Assembly (NCBI GenBank): GCA_026214975.1
Contig: CM047808.1
Span: 10,938,267-11,002,266, forward strand
From: Gentiana macrophylla
Taxonomy: Eukaryota > Streptophyta > Magnoliopsida > Gentianales > Gentianaceae
Length of the DNA stretch: 64,000 nt
Direction of reading: 5' to 3'
In this document: positions 12,710 to 25,072 of the stretch, piece after piece
Layout: the number at the start of each line of letters is the position of its first letter
Position numbering within the stretch: the first letter of the stretch is position 1
Translations under genes and position numbers: made by a program
The notes under the pieces: generated by a model
Told to the model about the DNA's origin: nothing
The model's database searches: none
The model's input: the letters and a program-made list of their open reading frames with translations, nothing else

Positions 12710-13630
12710 TTAATTTTCATTATGCATCATGTAACTCTGACGTTTTTCGTCTACTTCTCCCTTGAGCTTCTTCATGGTAATCATTAATTGTTCCAACTGC
12801 TGTAGATTCAGCTCATCAATGGGAGCCTCCCACCAATGCTTTCCTTCCATTGATGATTTCCTAAACCCTTCCATTGTGGACGAGTTATCGTTCTTGTACC
12901 TATTCACAATGAAATTCAATAGGAACACAAATTATTTTTTTCATTTCAATGGGGTCCATGGACCCCTTGGTCGGCCACAGATCAGCCTTTATGCCAGTTT
13001 CATAAGTACGTATAGGTGTATACGAGATAGTTGAGTGTGTAAATTTTAAAAAAATACAGGATACGTCTACGGATGACATATGCATAAATATTAAAAATAT
13101 AATGATCAGACTATGCATAATGAAACTATATTAACCATAGAACAAATATCAAAACATATAAATTCAATCACTTTTTAGTGTTTCCTTTCATTTTTGTTAG
13201 TTTTTCATCATTCTAGACCATTGCTAATTCATTATCAGGCTATATTTACTCAAATTTCGACACACGCGCACACACACACACGGGGAGAGATGGATAGACA
13301 GACACACACGAATGTCATATCCATCTTATAAAAATTATGTGTATCCGGTGTGTATCTATGCCGGATACATATCAGATACGGAACAGAGAATTAATCATGC
13401 ATGATATACCTGTCAAGAATACTTTCCACACTTGGGTTGCCGAAGGAATAAGCCTTATTTCCAGGTGATTCAGCTATCAATGCAACTTCAGCACCACAAA
13501 GAACAGAAAGCTCGTGGGCTTTCTTGAAGACACTTGACATGCGTTTGGAAAAGGTGACTAGTAATTTCAATCTAGTCTTTATTTTCACCATAGCTATTTT
13601 TTTGCGACCTCTTCTGGTTCTTTCTGCCAT
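12710..13630 (-). CDS. AGL62-like type I (M-alpha) MADS-box transcription factor, copy 2
   Basis: Exon 1 13630-13410, intron 13409-12900 (CAG|GTATAT donor, AATAG|G acceptor), exon 2 12899-12710; about 136 residues. The MADS domain (RRGRKKIAMVKIKTRLKL, then VTFSKRMSSVFKKAHELSVL) is complete and keeps CGAEVALI and SPGNKAYSFGNP. After splicing the frame continues into [20 protein letters not shown] and LNLQQLEQL, the family C-terminal block. Compared with copy 1, about 45-50 residues between the MADS domain and the WW block are missing and the C-terminus is shorter, so most of the predicted coiled coil is gone. Introns, flanks and order show a tandem duplication about 3.6 kb from copy 1. It is probably a DNA-binding protein with altered dimerisation, or a gene in decay. 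Confidence 0.78.
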
Positions 13631-14919
13631 GGTGGTTGGTTGAATATTTGTTCACTTGGCAAGACGAGTTTATATGTGATATGATATATGAATATTACAT
13701 ACAACAACTCAAATTTATAGGGAGGAAGGAGAACCACCCCTTTCTTATTTTGAACTTCGGTATGGAAAGTATATGTTCAACACAGGTACGTACGGATATA
13801 TGAATAAGATACGTGAATATGAGATACACGGCCATTACATGAATTAGCATATATATACGTTCATGTTTCTACATCTATGGAATTCACCCTTTCCTTTTTG
13901 TCATCTTAATATTATCTAGTTTGGCTGATATTAAAACATTCTTTGGACCCACCTAGTGGATTTGTAATCTTTTTATTGCATTACCAAAAATAAAATAAAA
14001 TTTCCCAATTGATAGTTGTTGGTTAGAAACAACCATCAGTGTCCATACGCTCAGTTGAATCTGAATTAATATAGAGCAATGGCACCAGGAGTTTGTGAAT
14101 CATAGTGGTTGGCCTACCTATTAAAAGACTTAAAGGTCACTATATATCCAGCAACGTGTTTCCATGTTCTTTCATATTACACAGATGTGTCGTCCCTGTC
14201 CCGGATACCGAATCTTTATCGGAAAAGAACATCTGACACGCATATAATTAAAATTCAATCTAGTTATATATGTAAGCCTCACGTAGATAAACATCAGAGA
14301 ACAAGCCGGAAGACAAAACGACTGACTCGGGTAATCTAAAACAACTAACGACGATCGAAAACAACACATGTTGCATCTATTACATCATCAAAAGACTTAT
14401 TATAACCGTCAACTAAAAAATAATCCATTACATCTATATAACCGCAAACTCATCTCACCAGTCTTTCAACATTACAAGGATAAAAGAATCTATAGCCAAA
14501 ATAAACTGAATAAAGAACAATACACTTCAATTGCATCATCTCCGGGTCACTCCTCAGTGGCATAAAAAACAACCTACTATACACCACATTCTCCGGGTGG
14601 GGAACATTAAAGAATGGGGTAAGTACATACGTACTTAGTAAGGGGTAGAAGAAACGGACACAATTAATAACAATACATATATATCATGAATGCCTTCTGC
14701 AATTACTACCACATAGGTTGTAAAAGTAAAGCTCACTAACCTTCTACTAGCTCCGCAGTACATCCTTGTACAAAAAAGTATGTTACATCGATATCAAAGG
14801 ACACTACGCATGGTGAAGGACTGCACCACAAAGAGAATGGGACAGCAGCTACAGGTTTTGTGAGTTTGGCTCGAAACAAAGAGAATGGGACAAAGCATTA
14901 CGAGTTTTGTGAGAGGTCA
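13631..14919. other. Promoter side of MADS copy 2 and LTR-like intergenic DNA
   Basis: 13631-14000 is upstream sequence shared with MADS copy 1. Around 14530-14640 a stretch with a TCTCCGGGTGGGGAAC-type motif and TACGTACTTAG resembles 56630-56720, suggesting remnants of related LTRs. An imperfect tandem repeat (GAGAATGGGACA, then TTTTGTGAG) occupies about 14828-14915. No intact gene. Confidence 0.45.
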
Positions 14920-15586
14920 CTATCGATCGATCGCAGAGGCCACATGATGAACTTGAACGTTACTCGTTAGGACATGATGACGGATGAAGTGAACATCAAT
15001 TTCAATGTGTTTCGTATGGGAGTGAAACACAGGATTTTTTGCCAAGGATTCTGCTCCAATATTATCACAGAAAGCAATAGGTGCACTTGGTATAGTTATG
15101 TGCATCTCAGACATAAGTGACTGCAACCAAATCAGCTCTGCTGTAAGATGTGCAAGAGCTCGATATTCTGATTCTGTACTTGAACGTGCTACTACATGTT
15201 GTTTCTTTGAAGACCAAGAAACCAAAGACGACCCCAGAAACACACAGTACCCAGCAATGGATTTTCTGTCATAATGATCACACCCCCAATCAACATCAAA
15301 GAATCCCAGGAGAGTCAGTTTTCTGGATACTTTGAAGTGCAAGCCATAGTGCATAGTTCCTTTTATATACCGGAGGAGTCTTTTGAGAGCTTTCCAATGC
15401 AGCTCTGTGGGGGCATGCATGAATTGACTTAGTGTATTTACGGCAAAGGCAATATCTGGCCTTGTGAAGGTCAGATATTGTAGTGCCCCAAGAACACTCC
15501 TGTATAAAGTAGGATTATCAAATAATGGCCCATCATCAGGCCTCAACATAGTGCCTGTAACCATTGGAGTGGGACAGGGTTTAATG
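14920..15586 (-). pseudogene. Copia RNase H fragment (left half of a split element)
   Basis: About 214 codons of copia polyprotein: end of RT into RNase H, with TRPDIAFAVNTLSQFM, the SSTESEYRALA motif, and HTKHIEIDVHFIRHH near the end. The last part of the element is missing: the frame ends in unrelated sequence at about 14925 and no LTR follows. The rest lies at 25073-25626. The reading frame becomes continuous when the complete copia element at 15587-25072 plus one TAATG copy is subtracted. So this is one truncated element split by a later insertion. Confidence 0.85.
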
Positions 15587-17402
15587 TGTTAGGAAATCAC
15601 TAGTTTAACGCAGCGGAATTTAAAATTTTGATTTCCTTTTCTAGATCGTTCTTCGTTTAATGCAATAAACACGTTAAGTAGTTTGACGGTTATACCTTAG
15701 ATGATCTACAAGATCGTCGCTTTGACCGCCAACGGAGAGTAGTTCAATGCGCAAGCCGTCCACGCGTCCGGCCTCTATCGCTAATCCACACGAACCCCTC
15801 GCCGGAATCCTCCTTGGATTGCTATCGGAAAAACTCCGGCTGCTAGATCGGACCTTTTCTTCCTCACAAACTCACTATGGAGAGCTCTCTATTTTACACA
15901 AGAACTATGAGCTCTTGCAATTGTGTTGTACAAAAGAGCTTGACACCCACTTCCTTTTATAGAGCAAGTGGCGCCATATATGTAGTGTGGAGGAGAAGAA
16001 AACCTTTTTCCAATAAAATAAGGAAAATCAATTAGATTGATTTATCTCTTTAATTATAATATTTTGTCAATATCATATATTGATTATAATTATCTTATTA
16101 CCATAAATCTATTTTTCCAAAATCAATTAATATCCTATATTAATATTATGGCAATATTTATTAATTAAAGTGCACAATCCAAGTGTATCTCATACACTCA
16201 AAAGTGGCGCCTTTAGTCAATAAATTGACTTCCGAATATTCTTTAATTAATATAATTTATATATATAATTAATATCTTGTATTTTTATTTATTCATAATA
16301 AATAAATACCACCATATTAATTTACCACTATAACCTTTATAGTCTGTAGAGATAAACTTTCCTTATTTGGTTATCAACTATAACCGCATTTTAATCCGAC
16401 TCGATGTTCATATGTGTGTGACCCGATAGGCTTCGAATATGTTGGCCGTAGACACAAAGTGCAATTTACCAAAATGCCCTTTATACCTAACGATCACGGG
16501 ATAGCGTCTAGCAACACACCGTGACCCCAATTATCGGAAGAGTCAAAAGCAATGACTACTACCTTTCATGTGAAGCGCTTACCGTGTAACTTACAATCCT
16601 ATCGCTATAATAATATCCATACGATCGTATCTCTCGAGTGTCAATACATTGACGATCGTATCTTATAATCTGGATATCATGCTCTCTCGAATAACACATT
16701 TACTCCCACTTTGCAAAGATTCTCGAGAGCTAGACATTCCTTATAAGAAGGCCATTTCGATATTCAATCCCAATCATAGGATACGCGATTCCCGGACGAC
16801 CAATCATGTATACTCCGCGTGCTTCAATATCATACCCAATCACTACCGCATGATCGCCCGTGGTTGGAGAAATCTCAATAGTGTCAAAGCATGACAATCC
16901 ACACCGTGATGCCATGAAGACTCGGTCAAAGGATAATTACACAACCGCCACATAGTGTGACACTTAATGTAAGTGGGTCGATCTAACGTCACGCATTCTC
17001 TAATACACGCCCACGTCACGGTCCAAGTGTCCCTACACTTCGATAGACGAGATCTATCCCTACCTTCTAAAAAGTAGAAGACATCCAATACGTGCTAGTC
17101 TGATTATACTATCAATGTCCCATTTGATAATATGTAAGACTAGAGACATTTAAGTACCAACCTTGTTATAGTGATTAGAGATCTCATCAACCATAATCAC
17201 TATCATGGTTTCTCTATCACAGATTGATACTAGGGACGTTACTATATATATGCAACAAATAATATGAAGACAAACAATATATATAATAACATAAGTGCTT
17301 TTATTAATCATAATAAAGTTATTACATGAACTAAATAGATCAGAACGACCCGACCGGTCGGATCCGGTCCAACCCGATTGGGTTTAGGACACCTTTCCAA
17401 CA
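15587..17402 (-). repeat. 3' LTR of the 9.5-kb copia element
   Basis: Direct repeat of 23253-25072. The differences seen are mostly 1-3 base indels in C- or G-rich spots. The retained plus-strand terminus is TGTTAGGAAATCAC and the other end is TTTCCAACA. Confidence 0.92.
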
Positions 17403-17417
17403 ATCTCCCACTTGGCC
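17403..17417 (-). other. Polypurine tract of the copia element
   Basis: Minus strand GGCCAAGTGGGAGAT immediately upstream of the 3' LTR start TGTTGG: the plus-strand priming site of reverse transcription. Confidence 0.85.
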
Positions 17418-17742
17418 TAAAGCCAATCACCCATATGCCTAAGCCCGTGCAAGTGAACATGTTTCTCATGCTTAGCTTGAGACAATGCCTTGGTTAACGG
17501 ATCAGCTATGTTATCATCCGTGTGGACTTTCTCTATCTTTACATCTCCTCTATCTACTATCTCTCTAATCAAGTGATAGCGCCGTAGCACATGTTTGGAC
17601 TTCTGATGAGACCTTGGTTCCTTTGGTGAGATATCGCTCCATTATTATCACAATGCAGTGCTGGACCTTCAAATGAGGAACCACACCAAGTTCGATAATG
17701 AACTTCTTCATCCAAATCGCTTCTTTTGCCGCCTCGAGGGTG

Positions 17743-17950
17743 CTATGTATTCGGCTTCCGTTGTAGAGTCCGCATAGTCTCCTGCTTGGAACTCTTCCAG
17801 CTCACTACTCCGCCGTTAAGCGTGAAAACAAATCCATATTGCGACTTAAAATCGTCCTTGTCAGTTTGGAAACTGGCATCTGTGTAACCTCGTAATACTA
17901 AATCATCGTTCCCGAAAACCAGGAACATATCCTGAAATGCGTCTCAAGTA
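17743..17950 (-). pseudogene. Copia RNase H fragment
   Basis: Encodes YTDASFQTDKDDFKSQ and GFVFTLNGGVVSWKSSKQ, the start of copia RNase H. The following ADSTTEAEY motif is present near 17745-17770 but in another frame, so a frameshift separates them. Confidence 0.8.
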
Positions 17951-18560
17951 CTTAAGGATATTCTTGACAACAATCCAGTGACCATCACCTGGATTGACCG
18001 ATACCTACTAGTCATACTAAGAGGGTGCGAGACGTGCGGTCTTGTGCATAACATGGCATACATGATGGACCCGATTGCGAAGCATAAGGGACTTTACTCA
18101 TTTGTGCCCTTTCCTCCTCTGTCTTAGGACTCATTCCTTTTGACAGTAGACCCCATGTGACATGGGCGACAATCCTTTCTTGGGCGCTCCATGTTTGAAT
18201 CTCTTCAAAGATCTTGTCTATGTAGGTGGATTGTGACGGACCGAGCAACCTTTTAGATCTATCTCTATAGATCTTTATTCCCGAATATAGGTTGCCTCAC
18301 CCAAGTCCTTCATTGAGAAGTTCTTGGATAACCAAGCTTTGATCGATTGTAACATAGGCACATCATTCCCTATGAGCGATATGTCATCCACATAAAGCAC
18401 TAAGAACACAATGGCACTCCCACTAACCTTCTTGTAAACACAGGGCTCATCTTCGTTCTTGATGAAATCAAACTGTTTGATTATCTCATCAAAGCGAAGA
18501 TTCCAACTCCGAAAGCTTGCTTTAATCCATAAATGGATCTTTGCGGTTTACACACCATCC
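17950..18560 (-). pseudogene. Copia reverse transcriptase fragments
   Basis: The catalytic YVDD is at 18394-18383 within the frame reading IVFLVLYVDDISLIGND. Downstream MLGPSQSTYIDKIFEE (18248 leftward) is the usual post-catalytic segment. Several frame changes make the domain non-continuous. Confidence 0.8.
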
Positions 18561-18922
18561 TGGCGTCATTGGTTGTGAAACCTCAGGTATGTGTCATATA
18601 CACTTCCTCAGACGGAGTTCCCGTTAAGGAAAGTTTGTTTTCACATCCATCTGCCAGATTTACGTAATCATGGTATCTTTGCAATAGCAAGCAAAATTCT
18701 AATGGATTTTAACATGGCAACAAAGCGAGAAGGTTTCATCATAGTCAACTCCTTGTCTTTGCTTATAACCTTTTGCCACCAACCTAGCCTTGTAGGTGGT
18801 CACGTTACAGTCCATGTCGGTCTTTCTCTTAAAGACCCATTTACACCCTATGGGAACTATTCCTTCAAAGCGGATCAACTAAGTTCCAAACTTGGTTGTC
18901 TTTCATGGATTCCATTTCGAAT

Positions 18923-20171
18923 TCATGGCTTCAGCCATTTCTCTTTGTCATGCCTTAATAGCACTTCCTCATAAGTTCTAGGGTCCTCATCTTCCATGAG
19001 ATACACGCCAGAGTGTACCTTTTCGGGTTCACGGCGTTCCCTGGTGGATCTTCGAGGTGCTAGTGTGTCCACGGTAGAGGCCGTGTCACATCTGTGTGTG
19101 GCAAGTCCTCTACTTCCATCAACCCGACTATTATCCGTAAGTGGTTCTCGAATTTCTTCAAGGTCAATTTTACTCCCACCGACCCTATCCGAGAATAAAC
19201 TCTTTCTCCGTAGTGGCGATCCTGGCAACAAACACCTTTTGTTCCTCGGGATGGTAAAATTGGTACCTTTTTGTTTTCTAGGATATCCCACAAATAGACA
19301 TTTGTCGACACAGGCTCTAATTTGTCGGGCATCATCCGCTTCACGTAAGTCGGACAACCCCAAGGTTTTAGATGACCTAGGCTCGGTTTTCTCTTAGTCC
19401 ATACCTCGTATGGCGTAGAGTCAACCGTCTTTGATGGAACTCGGTTCGATTGTATAGGATGTGGTTTCTAGAGCATACCCCAAAATGATTTTGGAAGAAT
19501 CGCATAGCTCATCATGGATCGCACCATGTCCAACAAGGTGCGGTTCCTCCTCTCGAACACGCCATTCATCTGTGGCGTTCGGGAGGAGTCCATTCAGTAG
19601 AATCCCATTCTCCTTCAAATAATCTTGAAACTCTCCATCTAGGTATTCTCCGCCTCGATCGGATCGAAGTGTTTTGATTTCTTTACCTAGTTGTTTCTCC
19701 ACCTCACTTCGAATTCCTTGAACTTTTGAAGGCTTGATTTAAACTTCATTAAGTATATATAACCATAGCGAGAATGGTCATCGGTGAAGGTGATAAAATA
19801 AGAGTATCCTCCTTTGGCTTGAATTGACATTGGGCCACACACATCGGTATGTATGAGCTCAAGCAATTCATTGGATCTTATCCTTTGCCATTTGAAAGGT
19901 GACTTTGTCATCTTGCCAAGTAAACAAGCTTCGCATGTATCAAGCGATTCGTGTCGAATTGATCCAACATTCCATCTTTATGGAGTTTAGAAATGCGATT
20001 CTTATTTATATGGCCAAGTCTACAATGCCATAAGTAGGATTCATTCAAGTCATTTGTTTTGGCTTTCTTGTTATTTATATTAAGAACGTCAACATTCATA
20101 TCTAATATATAGAGACCATTGCTAAGTATGCCATTACCATAAAAGATTCCATCACGTGAAAAGAACAACAT
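18923..20171 (-). pseudogene. Copia pre-integrase and integrase, frameshifted
   Basis: The GAG-pre-integrase segment is at 20171-19908 (LWHCRLGHINKNRISKLHKD). The integrase core follows at 19911-19421: ELIHTDVCGPM, then FTDDHSRYGYIYLMKF give the catalytic Asp region, and TLRSDRGGEYLDGEFQDYL the following block. The conserved block with the catalytic Glu is out of frame (NATDEWRVREEEPHLV). The linker to RT (19363-18923) is also frameshifted. This integrase cannot be made as one chain from the sequence as given. Confidence 0.8.
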
Positions 20172-20499
20172 TTATTCTCAAACGTAAAGAAAATCCATCA
20201 ACATCTAATGCGAAATAGAAATAATGCTCTTAGTAGGCGGGAACAAAATAACGATTATTAAGTTCTAGTACTAGCCCACTTGGGCAATGAAAGAAAATAA
20301 ACTCCTACGGCCACCGCAGCAACACTTGCTCCATTTCCAGCGCGTGGTCCACCTCTCCTTTCCTCGGATCTCTAGTTCTTCTTAGTGCCCGTGATATTCA
20401 GATACAAATATGAGAACCACAACCATGATCTAATACCCGGTGGTTAGACTTAGAAGAAGTAATGTTGATCTCAATCATAAATATACAAAGTCGAAGCAT

Positions 20500-21290
20500 C
20501 GTAATGCTTCTTCTTGGTACTCAAGAGCCCTTGCGCTTCTCCTCCAATGTCCGGTCTCACCGCAATGGAAGCAAGCATCCTTGGATTTGTCTTTTGCTAT
20601 CTTAGGCGTTGGCTTAGGTGCGACCCTTCGCCTTCTTGGACTTTTTCGGGCTTTTGCCTTGCCCTTGCTTGAAGTGACCCGGCAACACTTGCTTTCCCTT
20701 CCCTACAACGGTGCCTTCAAGTAGCTTTCAACATGTTCAATAACTCCGCTAGGGAGCAATCTATCTTGTTCATGTGATAGTTCATCACAAAGCTGAGAAT
20801 GAGTCGGTAGAGATTGCGAATCAAGTCAATACTCAACTCTCGTTCCAACTTGTGGCCCAGCTTTCCCAAGCCTCTCTATGTACCCGATCATTTTAAGCAC
20901 GTGTGACCCCACAAAGAGTCCCAGATGCCATCTTACAACTAAACAGGCCTTGAGACCTCGTGACTCTCGATCTGAGGCGAGAAGCATAAAGCTCCTTCAG
21001 GTGGACCATGATAGAGTAGCGTCCATGGACTCATCTTTGTTTCTGCAGCTTCAGTGTCATAGAAGCAAGCATGATACATGTAGCATCGATCTTGTCGAAT
21101 GATTGCTTGTTGTACTTCTCGGCGGCATCTGCGGCCGAACCCTCGGCGGGCTTTTCCGGTAGGGCCTCGTCAAGACATAGCCAATCTTCTCGTGCCTCAA
21201 AACGATTTTGAGGTTTCTTTCCCAATCGAGAAAATTAGTTTCGTCAAGCTTGTTATCGATGATAAAACGAAGGTTCAATTTGTTTGACAT
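20500..21290 (-). pseudogene. Copia gag with altered zinc knuckle, frameshifted
   Basis: Starts MSNKLNLRFIIDNKL, then ETNFLDWERNLKIVLRHEKI, the usual opening of this copia gag group. Frames change repeatedly after about 21200. The CCHC knuckle lies at 20573-20535, read C-F-H-C-G-E-T-G-H-W-R-R-S: three ligands are intact and the final Cys is Ser. The start at 21290 is the first Met of the conserved opening and follows the long leader. Confidence 0.78.
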
Positions 21291-23236
21291 TTTCTACAAC
21301 AATAAATAAAAGATAGAATAAGTAAAAGCTCATGTATAAAAAAACCCAAATTTGCACTTAATGAATCTATAAGGTTTTTACTCACACTAGCCAACTATTC
21401 CTATTGGCTTTCAAGAAAATAATTCCTTTAGTGGGCAAGATCCCATCGAACTACCCCGACCCCAACTTTGGTGATGGGCGAAAATAATTAAGCAGGTGGA
21501 CAACGATTTGTCGATCGTATCTTATACGATTCTTGTTGTTTGACCATCCAACTCTTTGACAATATTTCATCTTATGAAATTAGCCAAACCCTTGCCTCTA
21601 AAAATCCAAACGACCCGCTTTGGTGGTGGCGAGAGAATTCTTAGTCGAGTCTTAACCCCAATATTCATGAGATCTCTTTCGATCATATCTCAATAACGAC
21701 GATATACCGAGGTAGGTCAACCCCGCTTTGGGTGGTGAGTTGGGTCCGAACAAGGGCTCTTCACCGTCGTTATAATATGGGAGGCAATTCCGACTTGATT
21801 TTTGATGTGGGAATAATTTTAAATTAATTCACTTAATTAATTTGGTTTAATTATGGTCTCATCTACTATGTGCATATCACTACGATATCATATAAAGTGA
21901 AACATACACAACATTCCGCGCATAAAATAACCGGTATGATCATGGACTTTTCCTAGGTGCGGTTTCGAATACAAACTGACGAAACCGCGGGTCACAAACT
22001 AAGGGTATCTGCAACCGCCAATAGGATCTTTATTGCTGTACGCCAATGGGTTCTTTATTTCTCCTTGGTCTCGGACTTCTTGCTCCATTCTTGTTACATA
22101 ATAAATAATTACACCCGCCGCACACGGGGGGGGGGAACTCAGGGAATGGGATAAATGCAAAAAGTAAACTAGGTCACGTTCTTCATAACGGCCTAGGACA
22201 ATTTTTCAAAAACCAACATAAAGAAAACATTCCCATCTATCCTATTGGTCGAGTCCATGATCAATCGGGGTCCATATAATCACATTATATCTACACATCT
22301 AATCCATACAATTTTATCTTATGAAAAAGATTAAATTCTAATTTTAACTACTACTACTCATGCGTCTTTATTTTATCACGTCAAATAATTAAATAACTTT
22401 TAATTAATTATATGACTTAACCGAAATTAAAATTAACATTTAATTTTAAATCGATTTCAATTTTAATTAAATTTGAACTATTCAAAATAAAATTAAAATT
22501 ATAAAGTCTTCTATTTGTTTCATTTCCAAAACTAAATTTAGCTTAGGCCTGCCCACTTTCCAAAATCAAAATTTTGGAAGTGGCCTAGGCCTAGGCCTAT
22601 TCCAAATCAAATATTTGGAAAGGGCCTAGGCCTACTCCAAATCAAATATTTGGAAAGGCCAAATTATTTTAGTCTAGGCACAGCCACTTTCCAAAATCAA
22701 AATTTTGGAAGTGGCTGAAACTAAACTATTCCAAATCAAATATTTGGAAAGGGCCTGAGCCTATTCCAAATCAAATATTTGGAAAGGCCAAATGATTTTA
22801 GTTTAGGCTCAGCCACTTTCCAAAATCAAAATTTTGGAAGTGGCTGGCTGGCCTATTCCAAATCAAATATTTGAAAGGGCTGAGCCTATTCCAAATCAAA
22901 ATTTGGAAGGCCAACATGCCATATGGTTTCCCAATGGTCCAAACTATTTGAACCATTGGTTGGCCATATGACATAACTAAACAAACGAGATATCTATGCA
23001 CAATAAAATATCACAAAACGAAAGGGTTGATCTCCCCAAAGGAAGAGGAGAGCCGACGGACGAGCGACCGAAGGCCACCGCCGCCGCCGCCGCCGCCCGC
23101 CGAGGATTGGGCGCCGCCGATCGGCCGACCCCATGAACCCTATATTTTTTTGTTTTAACGTTTAGCGATTTAAATCTTGCATCTATCGATTAAATACTAC
23201 GCATTTAAATTATGCTTATTGCTTAAGCTCAAGTCC
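21291..23236 (-). other. Long untranslated leader of the copia element
   Basis: About 1.95 kb between primer binding site and gag. It holds a hairpin array (22551-22970) and a (CCG)n run at 23078-23096, and otherwise no coding pattern. A long leader of this kind is known in BARE-type copia elements and carries packaging signals there; a role here is inference. Confidence 0.65.
22551..22970 (-). repeat. Array of short hairpins in the copia leader
   Basis: About three units of roughly 129 bp. Each holds one hairpin of the CCACTTTCCAAAATC/AAAATTTTGGAAGTGG type (starting near 22554, 22682 and 22811) followed by two hairpins built on CCAAAT-CAAAT-ATTTGG. A final larger hairpin at 22919-22970 pairs CCATATG arms and CCAATGGT/ACCATTGG. 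Spacers are rich in GGCCTAGGCC-like palindromes. Confidence 0.85.
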
Positions 23237-23249
23237 GGCTCCGATACCA
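23237..23249 (-). other. Primer binding site of the copia element (initiator Met tRNA)
   Basis: Minus strand TGGTATCGGAGCC, three bases after the 5' LTR end. It matches the usual copia site complementary to the 3' end of initiator Met tRNA. Confidence 0.88.
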
Positions 23250-23252
23250 CTT

Positions 23253-25072
23253 TGTTAGAAATCACTAGTTTAACGCAAATGAATTTAAAATTTTGATTTC
23301 CTTTTCTAGATCGTTCTTCGTTTAATGCAATAAACACGTTAAGTAGTTTGACGGTTATACCTTAGATGATCTACAAGATCGTCGCTTTGACCGCCAACGG
23401 AGAGTAGTTCAATCGCGCAAGCCGTCCACGCGTCCGGCCTCTATCGCTAATCCACACGAACCCCTCGCCGAATCCTCCTTGGATTGCTATCGGAAAAACT
23501 CCGGCCGCTAGATCGGACCTTTTCTTCCTCACAAACTCACTATGGAGAGCTCTCTATTTTACACAAGAACTATGAGCTCTTGCAATTGTGTTTGTACAAA
23601 AGAGCTTGACACCCACTTCCTTTTATAGAGCAAGTGGCGCCCCCATATGTAGTGTGGAGGAGAAGAAAACCTTTTCCAATAAAATAAGGAAAATCAATTA
23701 GATTGATTTATCTCTTTAATTATAATATTTTGTCAATATCATATATTGATTATAATTATCTTATTACCATAAATCTATTTTTCCAAAATCAATTAATATC
23801 CTATATTAATATTATGGCAATATTTATTAATTAAAGTGCACAATCCAAGTGTATCTCATACACTCAAAAGTGGCGCCCCTTTAGTCAATAAATTGACTTC
23901 CGGAATATTCTTTAATTAATATAATTTATATATATAATTAATATCTTGTATTTTTATTTATTCATAATAAATAAATACCACCATATTAATTTACCACTAT
24001 AACCTTTATAGTCTAGAGATAAACTTTCCTTATTTGGTTATCAACTATAACCGCATTTTAATCCGACTCGATGTTCATATGTGTGTGACCCGATAGGCTT
24101 CCGAATATGTTGGCCGTAGACACAAAGTGCAATTTACCAAAATGCCCTTTATACCTAACGATCACGGGATAGCGTCTAGCAACACACCGTGACCCCCAAT
24201 TATCGGAAGAGTCAAAAGCAATGACTACTACCTTTCATGTGAAGCAGTTACCGTGTAACTTACAATCCTATCGCTATAATAATATCCATATGATCGTATC
24301 TCGAGTGTCAATACATTGACGATCGTATCTTATAATCTGGATATCATGCTCTCTCGAATAACACATTTACTCCCACTTTGCAAAGATTCTCGAGCTAGAC
24401 ATTCCTTATAAGAAGGCCATTTCGGATATTCAATCCCAATCATAGGATACGCGATTCTCGGACGACCAATCATGTATACTCCGCGATGCTTCAATATCAT
24501 ACCCAATCACTACCGCATGATCGCCCCGTGGTTAGGAGAAATCTCAATAGTGTCAAAGCATGACAATCCACACCGTGATGCCATGAAGACTCCGGTCAAA
24601 GGATAATTACACAACCGCCACATAGTGTGACACTTAATGTAAGTGGGTCGATCCTAACGTCACGCATTCTCTAATACACGTCCACGCACAAATCAAGTGT
24701 CCCTACACTTCGATAGACGAGATCTATCCTACCTTCTAAAAAGTAGAAGACATCCAATACGTGCTAGTCTCGATTATACTATCAATGTCCCATTTGATAA
24801 TATGTAAGACTAGAGACATTTTAGTACCAACCTTGTTATAGTGATTAGAGATCTCATCAACCATAATCACTATCATGGTTTCTCTATCATGATTGATACT
24901 AGGGGCGTTACTATATATATGCAACAAATAATATGAAGACAAACAATATATATAATAACATAAGTGCTTTTATTAATCATAATAAAGTTATTACATGAAC
25001 TAAATAGGCGTCATGCGACCCGACCGGTCGGATCCGGTCCAACCCGATTGGGTTTAGGACACCTTTCCAACA
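23253..25072 (-). repeat. 5' LTR of the 9.5-kb copia element
   Basis: Same sequence as 15587-17402, adjacent to the primer binding site. Short open frames inside it have no coding signature. Confidence 0.92.

Larger units (their letters stand above)
15587..25072 (-). mobile_element. Complete Ty1/copia retrotransposon, target duplication TAATG
   Basis: Two LTRs of about 1.8 kb (15587-17402 and 23253-25072), termini TGTTAG...CCAACA on the plus strand, flanked by TAATG at 15582-15586 and 25073-25077. On the minus strand the order is 5' LTR, primer binding site (23249-23237), a leader of nearly 2 kb, gag, zinc knuckle, pre-integrase, integrase, RT, RNase H, polypurine tract, 3' LTR, which is the copia order. 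Long LTRs and leader recall the BARE/Angela layout; I infer the lineage only from that. The coding region is broken by many small frameshifts, so the copy looks defective. It sits inside an older copia fragment in the same orientation. Confidence 0.93.

Noticed and set aside
16649..17088. Short frames on both strands inside the copia LTR
   Set aside because: The same LTR at 23253-25072 does not keep these frames.
18591..19397. Plus-strand frames at 18591-18974 and 18996-19397
   Set aside because: Antisense shadows of the copia integrase and RT region, without any domain of their own.
22551..22970. CRISPR-like or satellite array
   Set aside because: The units are hairpins with variable spacers inside a plant retrotransposon leader; no cas genes, and the element boundaries are firm.
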